Shown here: in pieces, positions 45,886 through 55,423 of the stretch | Layout: each line of letters begins with the position of its first letter | How positions within the stretch are numbered: position 1 is the first letter of the stretch | Source of the DNA: Cytobacillus sp. IB215665 | GTDB lineage: Bacteria > Bacillota > Bacilli > Bacillales > SM2101 | Reading direction: 5' to 3' | Assembly (NCBI RefSeq): GCF_033963835.1 | Contig: NZ_JAXBME010000013.1 | Span: forward strand, 62,001 to 126,000 | DNA: 64,000 nt | Program-made: the position numbers and the translations under genes | Notes under the pieces: generated by a model | Told to the model about the DNA's origin: nothing | The model's database searches: none | The model's input: the letters and a program-made list of their open reading frames with translations, nothing else

Positions 45886-46549
45886 CTCCTGAAACGTATG
45901 TTCTTAAATAATAATATATACAATTATAGAATTTTACACATGATAAATCAATGAAACTTTATTAAGAGACAAGAGTGTTGAAGAGAATCAAAAGTAAATA
46001 AAAATTCTAAAAAAAGGTAAAGAAGTAATCATCTAAATAGCTATTCCCTTTTTTATGATGAAAAATGTATTAGAAAATATAATAATGTGTAAACAAATTA
46101 TTAAAATAAAATCTTGTGAACATTGTTTTAATATTCCGAGGAATGGGAATTAGGTAAATAATACTGGAACGTTGAAATTAATTTATCCTATGAGTTTACA
46201 CCAATAAACTGTAGCTATAATGCTATGGTTTTTTTTTATTACTGTTGGAAAATGCTCTTTTGTGTTGAATTGATAACGCATAACAACTTTGTATAAGTAG
46301 CTGATATGATGAGATACAATATTATCGATGACGAGCTATTACCAACTGGCTAAAGAGGGTATTCTGACGATAACGTATGCTAAATTAGAACAGATTTAAA
46401 ACCAGGTTGTTTTATATCTATTGACTTTATAAATGAATGAATGTATTTCTATAGTTGAATAGCTGAACGAACTATTAATGTATATCCAGCATTGAATTAA
46501 TGAATATAAAAAGTACCTAATTTGTTCCTTGTCAATAAGACTGAAAAAT
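45886..46549. other. Intergenic region without supported gene
   Basis: About 660 AT-rich bases. A hairpin, AAACTGTAGC / GCTATGGTTT with two G-U pairs followed by T8 (about 46206-46240), looks like a terminator with no gene attached, perhaps a trace of a lost gene. Nothing else is recognised. Confidence 0.4.
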
Positions 46550-46591
46550 AAACCCTTGTAATATCTGTTTTTTGCAGGTTCACAAGGGTTT
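46550..46591. terminator. Bidirectional terminator
   Basis: AAACCCTTGT / ACAAGGGTTT with T-tracts on both outer sides; ends the minus-strand gene at 46597. Confidence 0.75.
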
Positions 46592-46596
46592 GTTTT

Positions 46597-47166
46597 TTAA
46601 TATTTCTTATTTGAGATTTGAGCATATCCAGCCTCTATTAAACGTTGATTTCTTTTATCTAATTCTTCTAGAATTTCTTTTGAGGACATTGTAGAAAGAC
46701 TAATGTTTTCTTTATCGTCCGTGTATATTTTGAATAAATCACCTGTTTCTCTAATCAATGTCAAATCTTCTTCCGTAAACGCATCTCCTTTTATACTTTT
46801 ATCATATAAGTCATTTACAAGCCCTAACGTATTAGCTATTAACCAATCTGTTTCGATTGGGGCATGTGGGACTTTAGTTAAAGTAAGTTTTGAAAGGTAC
46901 TGCAACAATTGTAAATAATTAAAGTCTTCTAAATCTGCTAATTCTGAAGTCGAATAATCAGGAAAAATAAAATTAACCCAATAAATATCTGTAATATATT
47001 CCAGGTATGTTGTTTTCAATCTGTCTTCAATTATATTATTTTGCTTGTGTTGAACATAATTGAAGACAATAGAAATCACCAAAAGACATGCTAAAATTTC
47101 TTTTGCACGGCTTTTAAGTACACTTATTAAAAATTCTTTTGCTCTGTTTTTTAGTTTACTTATCAT
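46597..47166 (-). CDS. Single-pass membrane protein, unknown
   Basis: A 189-residue protein with one N-terminal membrane helix (about 24-40, EILACLLVISIVFNYVQ) after a basic head, then an all-helical acidic domain. No family recognised. ATG at 47166 follows CAAGGAGATTAAG; an upstream in-frame ATG at 47205 has no site. It could be a type II anchored sensor-like or structural protein; there is no evidence for either. Confidence 0.68.
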   Translation of the reverse strand: MISKLKNRAKEFLISVLKSRAKEILACLLVISIVFNYVQHKQNNIIEDRLKTTYLEYITDIYWVNFIFPDYSTSELADLEDFNYLQLLQYLSKLTLTKVPHAPIETDWLIANTLGLVNDLYDKSIKGDAFTEEDLTLIRETGDLFKIYTDDKENISLSTMSSKEILEELDKRNQRLIEAGYAQISNKKY

Positions 47167-47515
47167 CTTAATCTCCTTGTATATATACTTCTTTGTATTA
47201 GACATACATTATTATCGTAAATAATTAAAGAGCTTTCATTGGTAAATTTATCTATCATCCCCTAAAACCAACCATGATCTAGCTCTGTTCAGTAAGTTCT
47301 AACCAAATCAATATAAAATTCAAAGACGTAAAGAACCTAGATTATATAAAACCATTTATTAGAGAAGTTTTTACTTGGTCATTCTATAATAAATTGGAAA
47401 ATAAGTGACTGTTGAATTTAGCTCGAAATGATTAGTCAGCTTAATAAAAATAAACTCACCTCCATTTAGCTCACCTTATTAGACTAATCTTATAAATGAT
47501 TTACGAAAAACTAAA

Positions 47516-47544
47516 TTGACAAAACTGAGTTCACGAATTATAGT
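47516..47544 (+). promoter_or_regulatory. SigmaA promoter of the MarR/MMPL operon
   Basis: TTGACA (47516-47521), 17-base spacer, TATAGT (47539-47544). Confidence 0.75.
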
Positions 47545-47555
47545 TTAAGTGTTAA

Positions 47556-47576
47556 ATAGTTAAACAGTTGAACTAT
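47556..47576. promoter_or_regulatory. Candidate MarR operator
   Basis: ATAGTT-AAACAGTTG-AACTAT, an inverted repeat immediately downstream of the predicted -10, where binding would block transcription of the regulator's own operon. Confidence 0.55.
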
Positions 47577-47594
47577 AAAGGGATGTGGCAATAG

Positions 47595-48032
47595 ATGAAC
47601 CAAGAAAAGTTAAAGAAAACGATAGAACGATTTGAAATCGCATCATTTACCGTGTCGAAAAAGATTGGTGCTGAAATCAAGGAGCAAATTCAACATGTTA
47701 TTACGAGTGATCAACATTTAATTCTTCGTTACATTCATAAGTTTGGACCTTGTATCTCTACAGAATTATCTGAAATTTTCAACGTTCAAAAAAGTGCTAT
47801 AACAGCTATAATCAATCGACTAGTTGAAAAGGGGTATATTAAAAGGTCACGGGATGATCATGACCGTCGTGTCATATATTTGTCTACGACTGAGGAAGGA
47901 GAGAAGATTTATCAATGGACAGAAGGGCAAGTGAATAATATAGTTGGTGCTTATTTAAGTAATTTTGATGATGAAGAAATTCATTCCTTTTTAAATACTT
48001 ATGAAAAATTAATGTATTTAGTAAATAAATAA
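47595..48032 (+). CDS. MarR-family transcriptional regulator (YdgG-like)
   Basis: A 145-residue winged-helix MarR protein: TELSEIFNVQKSAITAIINR (recognition region about 55-75) and the wing KRSRDDHDRRVIYLSTTEEG. It is 16 bases upstream of an MMPL transporter gene, the arrangement of B. subtilis ydgG-ydgH. Autorepression with the transporter is inferred from the operator-like palindrome. ATG follows AAGGGATGTGG. Confidence 0.92.
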   Translation: MNQEKLKKTIERFEIASFTVSKKIGAEIKEQIQHVITSDQHLILRYIHKFGPCISTELSEIFNVQKSAITAIINRLVEKGYIKRSRDDHDRRVIYLSTTEEGEKIYQWTEGQVNNIVGAYLSNFDDEEIHSFLNTYEKLMYLVNK

Positions 48033-48048
48033 ACTAGGGGGGAGAAAC

Positions 48049-51000
48049 ATGAAGTATGTTATAAAAGGGAAGTGGATAGTTTTACTAGCCTGGGTAGTGC
48101 TTGTAACGTCACTTATGCTATTGGCACCCAGCTTCGTTGATCTAGTTCGAGAAAAAGGGGAACTAACTATGCCTGAACAATACTCTTCAGGCTTTGCGAA
48201 TAAAATTCTCGAAGAGCAAGGTGTCTCTGGTGAACAAATCGCCCTCGTATTTTATAACGAAAACACTCTTTCAACGGCTGATATAACTGAAGCGGAAGAA
48301 GCAGTAAAAATATTGGATACAAAGAAGGAACAACTCGGTATCACTGAGGTGCTCTCCCATTTTCAAGAGCAAGAATTAAAAGATCAATTTGTATCAGAAG
48401 ATGGTAAAACAATATTAGTAACATTAACTGTTGACAGTATGAATCGTCAGCCTATAGAAATTAAAAATGATTTATATGATGTCATCAACAATATTAAGGT
48501 AGATTACTTTTATACAGGCTCCATGATCATAAACGAGGATGTGATTGTGAACTCTGAAGAAGGTCTGAAAAAAACAGAGTTCATTACAGTCGGATTTATT
48601 TTGTTGGTGCTAATCTTCGTTTTTAGATCACTCATTGCTCCATTTATTCCACTCATCACAGTAGGGCTTACATATTTAGCATCTCAGTCAATCGTCGCAT
48701 TTTTAATTGATGGATTCAACTTCCCAGTTTCAACGTTTACGCAAATTTTCCTCGTTGCAATTTTGTTCGGGATCGGAACGGATTACTGTATTTTATTGTT
48801 AAGTAGATTTAAAGAAGAAATATCAAAGCATGAAGATGTTTCAGATGCAATAGTTGAAACATATCGCACTGCTGGTAAGACTGTTATTTTCAGTGGAATA
48901 GCTGTAATGATTGGTTTTGCATCAATTGGATTTTCAACATTTAAGCTATATCAATCTGCTTCTGCGGTTGCAGTTGGCATCGCGGTATTGCTTGTAGCAT
49001 TATTTACTGTCGTTCCATTCTTTATGAGCCTATTAGGTGGAAAACTATTTTGGCCAGTGAAAAAATCACTTGAACATCGTGAAAGTAAACTGTGGGATAG
49101 AGCAGGACAGTTTACCTTTAAACGACCAGTTATCGCTTTAGTTACAGTACTGGTCATTGTCACTCCATTTCTCATTTTTTATGAAAACAAACTTTCCTTT
49201 AACAACTTAGATGAATTAGGTGACGATTTCAATTCAGTGAAAGCCTTTCAAATTATTTCAGATAGCTTTGGACCTGGAGAATCTTTACCGACGACTATCG
49301 TTATTCAAAATGATGATCCGATGGGCGATTTAGAATCAATTTCTATTATTGAAAAAATTAGTAGAGAAGTAGCTTCAGTAAATGGAGTAGCTTCAGTTAG
49401 AAGTATTACTAGACCAATTGGAGAACCACTTGAAGAGTTATTCGTTCAAAATCAACTAGCCGAACTAAATGGTGGTTTGGCGGATGGCAATGATGGAATT
49501 CAGCTAATTAGTGAAGGTTTACAAGAAGCTAGCACCTTAATGTCACAAAATACCCCTAAGTTGAATGAAGCTACTGACGGTATAAGTGATTTGATTAATG
49601 GCACAAATGAACTGAAAAGTGGTGTAGCGGGACTTGCGGATGGTTTGAAATCAATTGAACAAGGAATGTGGGATAGTTCATACGGCGCTAATCAATTAAA
49701 GGATGGGCTTATCGAGTTACAGCATAATGCTCAAATATTAGCAAACTCACAATCTGATTTGCTCAATGGTTACAATGAGATTGGAAATGGACTAACTAGT
49801 TTTTCAGCGGGATATGAAGAAATTGAAGTTAATCTAGAAAACCTTCAGTTAGCTTTAGCAAATGTGAACAGCCAATTCTCACATATAACCGAAAAATATC
49901 CCGATCTAGCCGAAGACCCACAATTTATAGCAATCACTACAACAATTAATGAAGTTTATGGTGGTTTAACAGAGCTTGGCACAGGTTTACAACAATTAAA
50001 TATCGAATTTTTAAATGTTGTTGAAAGTGTTGAACTAGCAAATTTAGGATTTGATGAAGCGATTAAAGGTCAAGTAGCATTGGCTGAAGGGTTTGCAGGC
50101 TTCATTGACAATATTGGACAATTAGCTTCAGGTATATCTGGTTTAGCAGCAGGGCAAGAAAGCATAATCGTTTCCCTTCCAGGTGTTAGTAGTGGAATCG
50201 AACAAATTGTTGTTGGTCAGCAGGAATTAAGGGAAGGTTTTCAGGATTTAGGTGGTCAAATCACTGAGTTGACAGATGGTTTAGACCAAAGTGTTACAGG
50301 CTTAAATGAAGTTTATACGGGATTGGAAACGGCAACGGACTACCTAGCTGAATTATCTTCTGCTCCTGATGAAGCTTTAACAGGTTGGTATTTGCCTAAT
50401 GAAGTCTTGGAAGATAATGATTTTAGTCGTGTATTTGAAACATATATGTCGGCTGATCAAAAGATCGTTACTATTGATGTAATCTTTGATGAACACCCAT
50501 ACTCTGAGGCAGCGCTAAGCCAAATTGAATATATTGAAGAGGCAATATATCGAGGTATAAATGGTAGCAAATTAGAAAATGCAAAGTTTGGGATAGGTGG
50601 AGAAACAGGTATTAATGCAGATTTGAAGAAGATGTCATCAGAAGACTTTTTGCGTACTGTCTTCATTATGATTATAGGCATCTTTATCATGCTAACGATT
50701 TTATTAAGATCATTAATTATGCCAATCTATATCATTTTATCATTAATTTTAACATATTTTACTTCGGTAGCTTTTGCAGAAATTTTATTTGTAGATATAT
50801 TAGGCTATGCAGGAGTAAGTTGGGCTGTACCATTTTTTGCCTTTGTTATGTTAGTTGCATTAGGTGTAGATTATAGCATTTTCTTAATGGATAGATTTAA
50901 TGAAAATCAATCTTTATCCGTACAAGAAGCTATGCAGTATGCGATGAAAAATATGGGGACAGTAATTATTTCAGCTGCACTAATATTAGGAGGGACTTTT

Positions 51001-51162
51001 GCGGCTATGATACCTTCAGGGGTTCTTTCACTCATACAAATTGCCACAATATTGTTAGTCGGCTTATTATTATACGCATGTGTCGTATTGCCACTTTTCA
51101 TACCAGTGATGGTAAACACCTTTGGGACTGCAAACTGGTGGCCATTTAAAAAGGATAAATGA
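48049..51162 (+). CDS. MMPL-family transporter (YdgH-like)
   Basis: A 1037-residue RND-superfamily MMPL transporter with twelve helices. The first TM block includes GIGTDYCILLLSRFKEE and the second ALGVDYSIFLMDRFNE, the conserved GxxxDY proton-relay motifs. Between them a long extracellular insert (about 455-790) is rich in coiled-coil, Gly/Leu repeats like GLADGLKSIEQG, similar to YhgE/Pip-type segments. It is longer than B. subtilis YdgH as I remember it. Substrate unknown; export of lipid or drug is typical. Co-transcribed with marR. Confidence 0.92.
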   Translation: MKYVIKGKWIVLLAWVVLVTSLMLLAPSFVDLVREKGELTMPEQYSSGFANKILEEQGVSGEQIALVFYNENTLSTADITEAEEAVKILDTKKEQLGITEVLSHFQEQELKDQFVSEDGKTILVTLTVDSMNRQPIEIKNDLYDVINNIKVDYFYTGSMIINEDVIVNSEEGLKKTEFITVGFILLVLIFVFRSLIAPFIPLITVGLTYLASQSIVAFLIDGFNFPVSTFTQIFLVAILFGIGTDYCILLLSRFKEEISKHEDVSDAIVETYRTAGKTVIFSGIAVMIGFASIGFSTFKLYQSASAVAVGIAVLLVALFTVVPFFMSLLGGKLFWPVKKSLEHRESKLWDRAGQFTFKRPVIALVTVLVIVTPFLIFYENKLSFNNLDELGDDFNSVKAFQIISDSFGPGESLPTTIVIQNDDPMGDLESISIIEKISREVASVNGVASVRSITRPIGEPLEELFVQNQLAELNGGLADGNDGIQLISEGLQEASTLMSQNTPKLNEATDGISDLINGTNELKSGVAGLADGLKSIEQGMWDSSYGANQLKDGLIELQHNAQILANSQSDLLNGYNEIGNGLTSFSAGYEEIEVNLENLQLALANVNSQFSHITEKYPDLAEDPQFIAITTTINEVYGGLTELGTGLQQLNIEFLNVVESVELANLGFDEAIKGQVALAEGFAGFIDNIGQLASGISGLAAGQESIIVSLPGVSSGIEQIVVGQQELREGFQDLGGQITELTDGLDQSVTGLNEVYTGLETATDYLAELSSAPDEALTGWYLPNEVLEDNDFSRVFETYMSADQKIVTIDVIFDEHPYSEAALSQIEYIEEAIYRGINGSKLENAKFGIGGETGINADLKKMSSEDFLRTVFIMIIGIFIMLTILLRSLIMPIYIILSLILTYFTSVAFAEILFVDILGYAGVSWAVPFFAFVMLVALGVDYSIFLMDRFNENQSLSVQEAMQYAMKNMGTVIISAALILGGTFAAMIPSGVLSLIQIATILLVGLLLYACVVLPLFIPVMVNTFGTANWWPFKKDK

Positions 51163-51278
51163 CTTCGGTTATACTGATAATCAACGAGATCGTTGTAAAT
51201 ATTCCAGATAGATTATTTAACATCTCAAACAATAAATTAACAAACTTATTAATAAACAGAAGTTTTAGAAATATTAAG

Positions 51279-51319
51279 CCTGAGTTCAATTTTAGTTGAA
51301 CTCAGGTTATATTTTTTTA
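51279..51319 (+). terminator. Terminator of the MMPL operon
   Basis: CCTGAGTTCAA / TTGAACTCAGG (11-bp perfect stem) followed by TTATATTTTTTT. Confidence 0.9.
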
Positions 51320-51418
51320 GTTCATTAATTTATGTAAAATCAGTATCAGCTAGCAGCGTGTACAAGCGTAGCCCTTCATCTATTATTTTGGTTTTTTACA
51401 ACTATTTTCATTTTTTAC

Positions 51419-51480
51419 AAAGCTTTTTCTCATAAACTTTGTTGTAATTATTACTAATAATGGACAGCATGATGAGTTTT
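51419..51480 (-). repeat. Partial inverted-end repeat, copy G (reverse orientation)
   Basis: AAGCTTTTTCTCATAAACTTTGTTGT at 51419 onward, read in reverse, matches the right end of the family (ACAACAAAGTTTACGAAAAGAGCC). The other end is not found; probably truncated. The rest of 51163-51692 holds only a terminator. Confidence 0.4.
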
Positions 51481-51692
51481 AGGAATGTATGTAGAAAAGG
51501 TGTCCCGACAGTTAGAGATATACGTGTGTATCTTAGAACGAAATGCAACAAGAATTGCCTGTAAAGATATAAAATTTTATATTTTCTTATTCAAAATAAA
51601 TAAACTTTTGGAAGCTTCATCCAACACAACTGATGGTATAATAATTATTAGAATAATACAAAAACAATGGATTTATGATAGGATGTGCAAAA

Positions 51693-53714
51693 GTGGAGAG
51701 AGTAATAGTCATGAGCCTAGGTAGAGAAACAAATAAATATATTTGTAGACAAGTACGAGAAATTACTGGCCATCGTATTGAGGTAAAAGGATATTGTATA
51801 GGCGATACGATAGATGAAGATTTCTCAAGTTGTATAGTTGTAAATTCGGTAGATTTACAAATAGATAATTTAAGATTGATCAAAATTCCACAGCATGTAA
51901 AGCATATTTATGCGAAGCGCGTTATCAATCATCAATTTTTAAAAGAATTAATCGATATCCCAGCTGGTACTGATGTATTACTAGTGAATGATCATAAGGA
52001 TTCGAGTTTACACGTTATTAAACAATTAAAAAATTACGGTATTGATCACATCAATTACCATCCATATTATCCAGGAATAAAACAATATAAACAATTAACA
52101 CTAGCTATTACCCCAGGTGAAACAAAATGGATCCCTGATTGCGTTAATAAAGTGATTGATATTGGAATAAGAAAATTAGATATAACAACAATTATAGAAA
52201 TACTACAAGAGTTAAATTTACTGTCAGAAAGTAGTGAAGTGCTATCATCTGAATATGTGAGTGAAATAATAAAGTTGTCAAAAAAATTAACAAAAATTTC
52301 TGAAGAGTCAGAGCAAATTAAAAATATGTTTCAAACGATAATAGATAATACGAACGATGGAATTATTTACTTAAATTCAAAGGGAGAAATATCTGTAGTA
52401 AATGAGTTGATGCTATCAATTTTAGGAGAAGAAAAGGATGTCATTTTAGGAAAAAGAATTAAGGATGTATTACCGAGTCTACATATATGGCAAGTTGAAG
52501 AGGTTGATAGAGAAATCATGAAAATCAGTGAAAGAGAGGTTGTAATAAAAAAAATTCCAGTCAAAAAGAATGCTTATATAGTGGGCTATTTAATCACATT
52601 TGAAGATGTAATGGAGATTAAAAACATAGAATATGAGCTTAGACGACGAATGAGAAAAACAGATCATAATGCAACATATATATTTGAAGATATTATAGGA
52701 AATAGTGACATGATCGTAAAAAATATTAATTTAGCAAAAAGATTGTCATTAAGTAGCTCAACTGTGTTAATACAAGGAGAAAGTGGAACTGGAAAAGAAT
52801 TTTTTGCCCAATCGATACATAATTTTTCAAAGCGTAAAAAAGGTCCTTTTGTCGCAGTAAATTTTGCAGCATTACCTGTAAACTTGTTAGAAAGTGAGTT
52901 GTTTGGATATGAAGAAGGGGCTTTTACTGGTGCTGTTAAAGGTGGAAAGGTTGGACTTTTTGAGCTTGCTCACGGCGGAACGATCTTTCTTGATGAGATT
53001 GGAGATACCCCATTAGAGTTACAGGCTAGATTGTTAAGAGTGTTACAGGAGAAAGATGTTCGAAGAGTAGGTGGTTCAAAGCGGATACCTATTGATGTTA
53101 GAGTAATCGCAGCCACAAACAAAGATCTAAAAGAAGAAGTAGCAAAGGGAAAGTTCCGACAAGATTTGTTTTACCGAATCAATGTATTACCGCTCTACTC
53201 TCCAAGTTTAAGAGAGCGTAGAGAAGATATTCCACTCTTATTAGCACATTATTTAAAACGTTTTTCAAATGGGAAGAATATACCGCTAGATAGTTTCTTT
53301 GACGATGAAACTATTCGCTATTTAGTAGGTTATCACTGGCCAGGGAATGTCAGAGAATTAGTTAATGTTATTGAATATTTAGTAAACATTAAAAATCCAT
53401 CTATAAGAATACTAGTTACAGACTTACCAGGGTACGTTTTGTCTGAAAGGTTTGACGATTTATGTACAGAGAATGATCGTTTTATCGATGAAGACATGTT
53501 ATGGCTGTTACATAAAATTAATGAGAGTAATGGTATTGGTAGAAGAGCTCTCACTGATTTAGCGAAAAGTGAAGGAATTGATCTAGGTGAAAGCAAGATT
53601 CGCAGATTGCTGAAAAGGATGTATAATTTAGAATTAATTCATAGTTATACAGGGATGAAAGGGACTGTCGTTACAGAAAAAGGTGTAGCAACATTGTCTA
53701 GCTTAAAACTATAA
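51693..53714 (+). CDS. Sigma-54-dependent activator with PAS domain
   Basis: A 673-residue enhancer-binding protein. N-terminal sensor region about 1-190 (unrecognised, PrpR_N-like in layout), PAS domain about 200-315, AAA+ domain about 340-570. GESGTGKE (Walker A, about 362-369), GAFTGA (about 409-414) and FLDEIGD (Walker B) are intact. The C terminus is not a Fis helix but a winged-helix-like region (RRALTDLAKSEGIDLGESKI). Start taken at GTG 51693 after AGGATG so that the first beta strand ERVIVMSLG is included; ATG 51711 is an alternative. It precedes a -24/-12 promoter and a lyase gene. Confidence 0.92.
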   Translation: MERVIVMSLGRETNKYICRQVREITGHRIEVKGYCIGDTIDEDFSSCIVVNSVDLQIDNLRLIKIPQHVKHIYAKRVINHQFLKELIDIPAGTDVLLVNDHKDSSLHVIKQLKNYGIDHINYHPYYPGIKQYKQLTLAITPGETKWIPDCVNKVIDIGIRKLDITTIIEILQELNLLSESSEVLSSEYVSEIIKLSKKLTKISEESEQIKNMFQTIIDNTNDGIIYLNSKGEISVVNELMLSILGEEKDVILGKRIKDVLPSLHIWQVEEVDREIMKISEREVVIKKIPVKKNAYIVGYLITFEDVMEIKNIEYELRRRMRKTDHNATYIFEDIIGNSDMIVKNINLAKRLSLSSSTVLIQGESGTGKEFFAQSIHNFSKRKKGPFVAVNFAALPVNLLESELFGYEEGAFTGAVKGGKVGLFELAHGGTIFLDEIGDTPLELQARLLRVLQEKDVRRVGGSKRIPIDVRVIAATNKDLKEEVAKGKFRQDLFYRINVLPLYSPSLRERREDIPLLLAHYLKRFSNGKNIPLDSFFDDETIRYLVGYHWPGNVRELVNVIEYLVNIKNPSIRILVTDLPGYVLSERFDDLCTENDRFIDEDMLWLLHKINESNGIGRRALTDLAKSEGIDLGESKIRRLLKRMYNLELIHSYTGMKGTVVTEKGVATLSSLKL

Positions 53715-53751
53715 AACACGGAAAACAAAACAAAAATGGATAATGGGATTG

Positions 53752-53785
53752 ATAACGGGATGTTTTTTTGTCCCGTTATTATTTT
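53752..53785 (+). terminator. Terminator of the sigma-54 activator gene
   Basis: ATAACGGGA-TGTTTTTTTG-TCCCGTTAT followed by TATTTTTCG. Confidence 0.85.
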
Positions 53786-53793
53786 TCGACAAT

Positions 53794-53830
53794 AAAAAAG
53801 CTGAAATATCGGGATTTTTCAGCTTTTTTT
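53794..53830 (+). terminator. Second tandem terminator before the lyase promoter
   Basis: AAAAAAGCTGAAA-TATCGGGAT-TTTTCAGCTTTTTTT. It ends one base before the -24 promoter element and would stop read-through from the activator gene. Confidence 0.85.
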
Positions 53831-53831
53831 A

Positions 53832-53848
53832 TTGGCATATTTTTTGCA
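53832..53848 (+). promoter_or_regulatory. Sigma-54 (-24/-12) promoter of the lyase gene
   Basis: TTGGCAT ATTTT TTGCA; GG (53834) and GC (53846) are exactly 12 bases apart. Sits 70 bases before the start codon, directly downstream of a sigma-54 activator gene. Confidence 0.85.
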
Positions 53849-53917
53849 AATAGTATAAAAGATTAAATATATAGAAAAAGAGAAAGTTGTAACCGTAATG
53901 AAGAGGGGGAAATAATT

Positions 53918-55306
53918 ATGATGGTAATAGGCCAAAGGAGCGAAACAGATTTTCTAGGTACGAAGGGTATTCCAGAATCTGCATATTACGGATTACAGAC
54001 GTTAAGAGCAATAGAGATGTTCCCGATCACGGGTTATCGGGTGCATACTTCATTAATAAAAGGAATCGCTATAGTTAAAAAAGCTACTGCTCTAGCTAAT
54101 GTAAAAATTGGCGTATTAGACAAAAGGATAGGACAAGCTATAGTTCAAGCTACTGATGAGATTATTATTGGTAAATTGCATGATCAATTCATCGTAGATC
54201 CTATACAACCTGGTGCTTGTGCTTCACTCAATATGAATGCCAATGAAGTTATTGCTAATCGTGCGCTTGAAATTGTTGGAAGAGAAAAAGGTGATTATTC
54301 ATTTATTAGTCCAAATACCCATGTGAACATGTCTCAATCAACAGGTGATGTGTTTCCTACTTCGTTTCGATTAGCTACACTTGATATGATAGAACAGCTG
54401 CTAACAACGATGCTAAATATGGAGCAAGTTATAATACAAATTGTAAACAAATTTGAACAATTATTTCACTTTAGTGACACACACCTTCATGATGTTTTAC
54501 CTATACGGTTAGGGCAAGAATTTGAAAGCTACCGCAACATGATTCAACGTGATATTAAAAGGATTACTAACTCAAAAAATCAATTATTTAAGATCCATAT
54601 CGGAACAAAACCGATAGGAACAAGGCTTAAAGAAGTAACTATTTTTAGCGATCAGGTTGTTGACAATATAGCACAAATTAGTGGGTTTCAACTTAAAAAG
54701 ACCGAACAGATCGTTGATGCTAACGAACAAACAGATGTATATTCTGATGTTATTGCAGCTTTAAAAAATAATATGATAAATATATCTAAAATATGTAACG
54801 ACCTAAGGTTAATGTCAGTTGAATCAAACGCTGGCCTAAATAGAAAATCTTTGTCTGCTACATCTGAAATGTCAGGACAAATAAACCCGGTTATAAGCGA
54901 AATCATCAATCATATTACTAACCATGTTGTTGGCAATGATCTGAATATTGGAATGTCAACTGAAACAGGAAAATATGGCTTACATGTGATGGAACCTGTA
55001 TTAGTTTTTAATTTAATTCAATCAATCAATATGATGAAGAATGGATTTAATGTTTTTACAAATTATTGTCTAAAAAGAATTGAAGCTGATGAAATGCAAA
55101 TAATGAAGAATATCGAAAGGAATGTTCCAGGTCTAACTGCCCTAACACCGTATTTAGGTCATGAAAAAACATCACAAATTGCTAGGCAGGCTATTTTAAC
55201 TGGTAAATGTGTGAGAACTGTTTGTTTAAAGTTAGATGTATTAACAGAAGAACAGTTGGATCATATACTTGATCCTATGAAACTGAGAAATCCAGGAGTT
55301 ATTTAA
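53918..55306 (+). CDS. Aspartase/fumarase-superfamily protein with altered active site
   Basis: A 462-residue member of the aspartase/fumarase superfamily, full length. Fold landmarks are TDFLGTKGIPESAYYGLQT, NMNANEVIANRALE, HVNMSQSTGDVFPTS and the active-site THLHD (His189). However, the superfamily signature GSSxMPxKxNP reads ATSEMSGQINP (314-324): catalytic Ser is replaced by Thr, Pro by Ser and the substrate-binding Lys by Gln. STND is STGD (141-144) and GTS is CAS (101-103). These changes hit four residues known to bind aspartate in aspartases, so either the substrate differs or catalysis is lost. ATG follows AGAGGGGG. It is driven by a sigma-54 promoter. Confidence 0.85.
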   Translation: MMVIGQRSETDFLGTKGIPESAYYGLQTLRAIEMFPITGYRVHTSLIKGIAIVKKATALANVKIGVLDKRIGQAIVQATDEIIIGKLHDQFIVDPIQPGACASLNMNANEVIANRALEIVGREKGDYSFISPNTHVNMSQSTGDVFPTSFRLATLDMIEQLLTTMLNMEQVIIQIVNKFEQLFHFSDTHLHDVLPIRLGQEFESYRNMIQRDIKRITNSKNQLFKIHIGTKPIGTRLKEVTIFSDQVVDNIAQISGFQLKKTEQIVDANEQTDVYSDVIAALKNNMINISKICNDLRLMSVESNAGLNRKSLSATSEMSGQINPVISEIINHITNHVVGNDLNIGMSTETGKYGLHVMEPVLVFNLIQSINMMKNGFNVFTNYCLKRIEADEMQIMKNIERNVPGLTALTPYLGHEKTSQIARQAILTGKCVRTVCLKLDVLTEEQLDHILDPMKLRNPGVI

Positions 55307-55423
55307 AATATATTCCTAGTATTTTAAGGGTAGGAGATAGCTGTAAACCTGTGTATTAATTTTTTGATTACAACCGCAACCTACAGAAGAGACTTTCGAT
55401 TAGCAGGTTTAGAAGGTAATATT

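Noticed and set aside
51485-51724. 79-codon ORF overlapping the start of the second sigma-54 activator
   Set aside because: No ribosome binding site or recognisable domain; overlaps a gene start.
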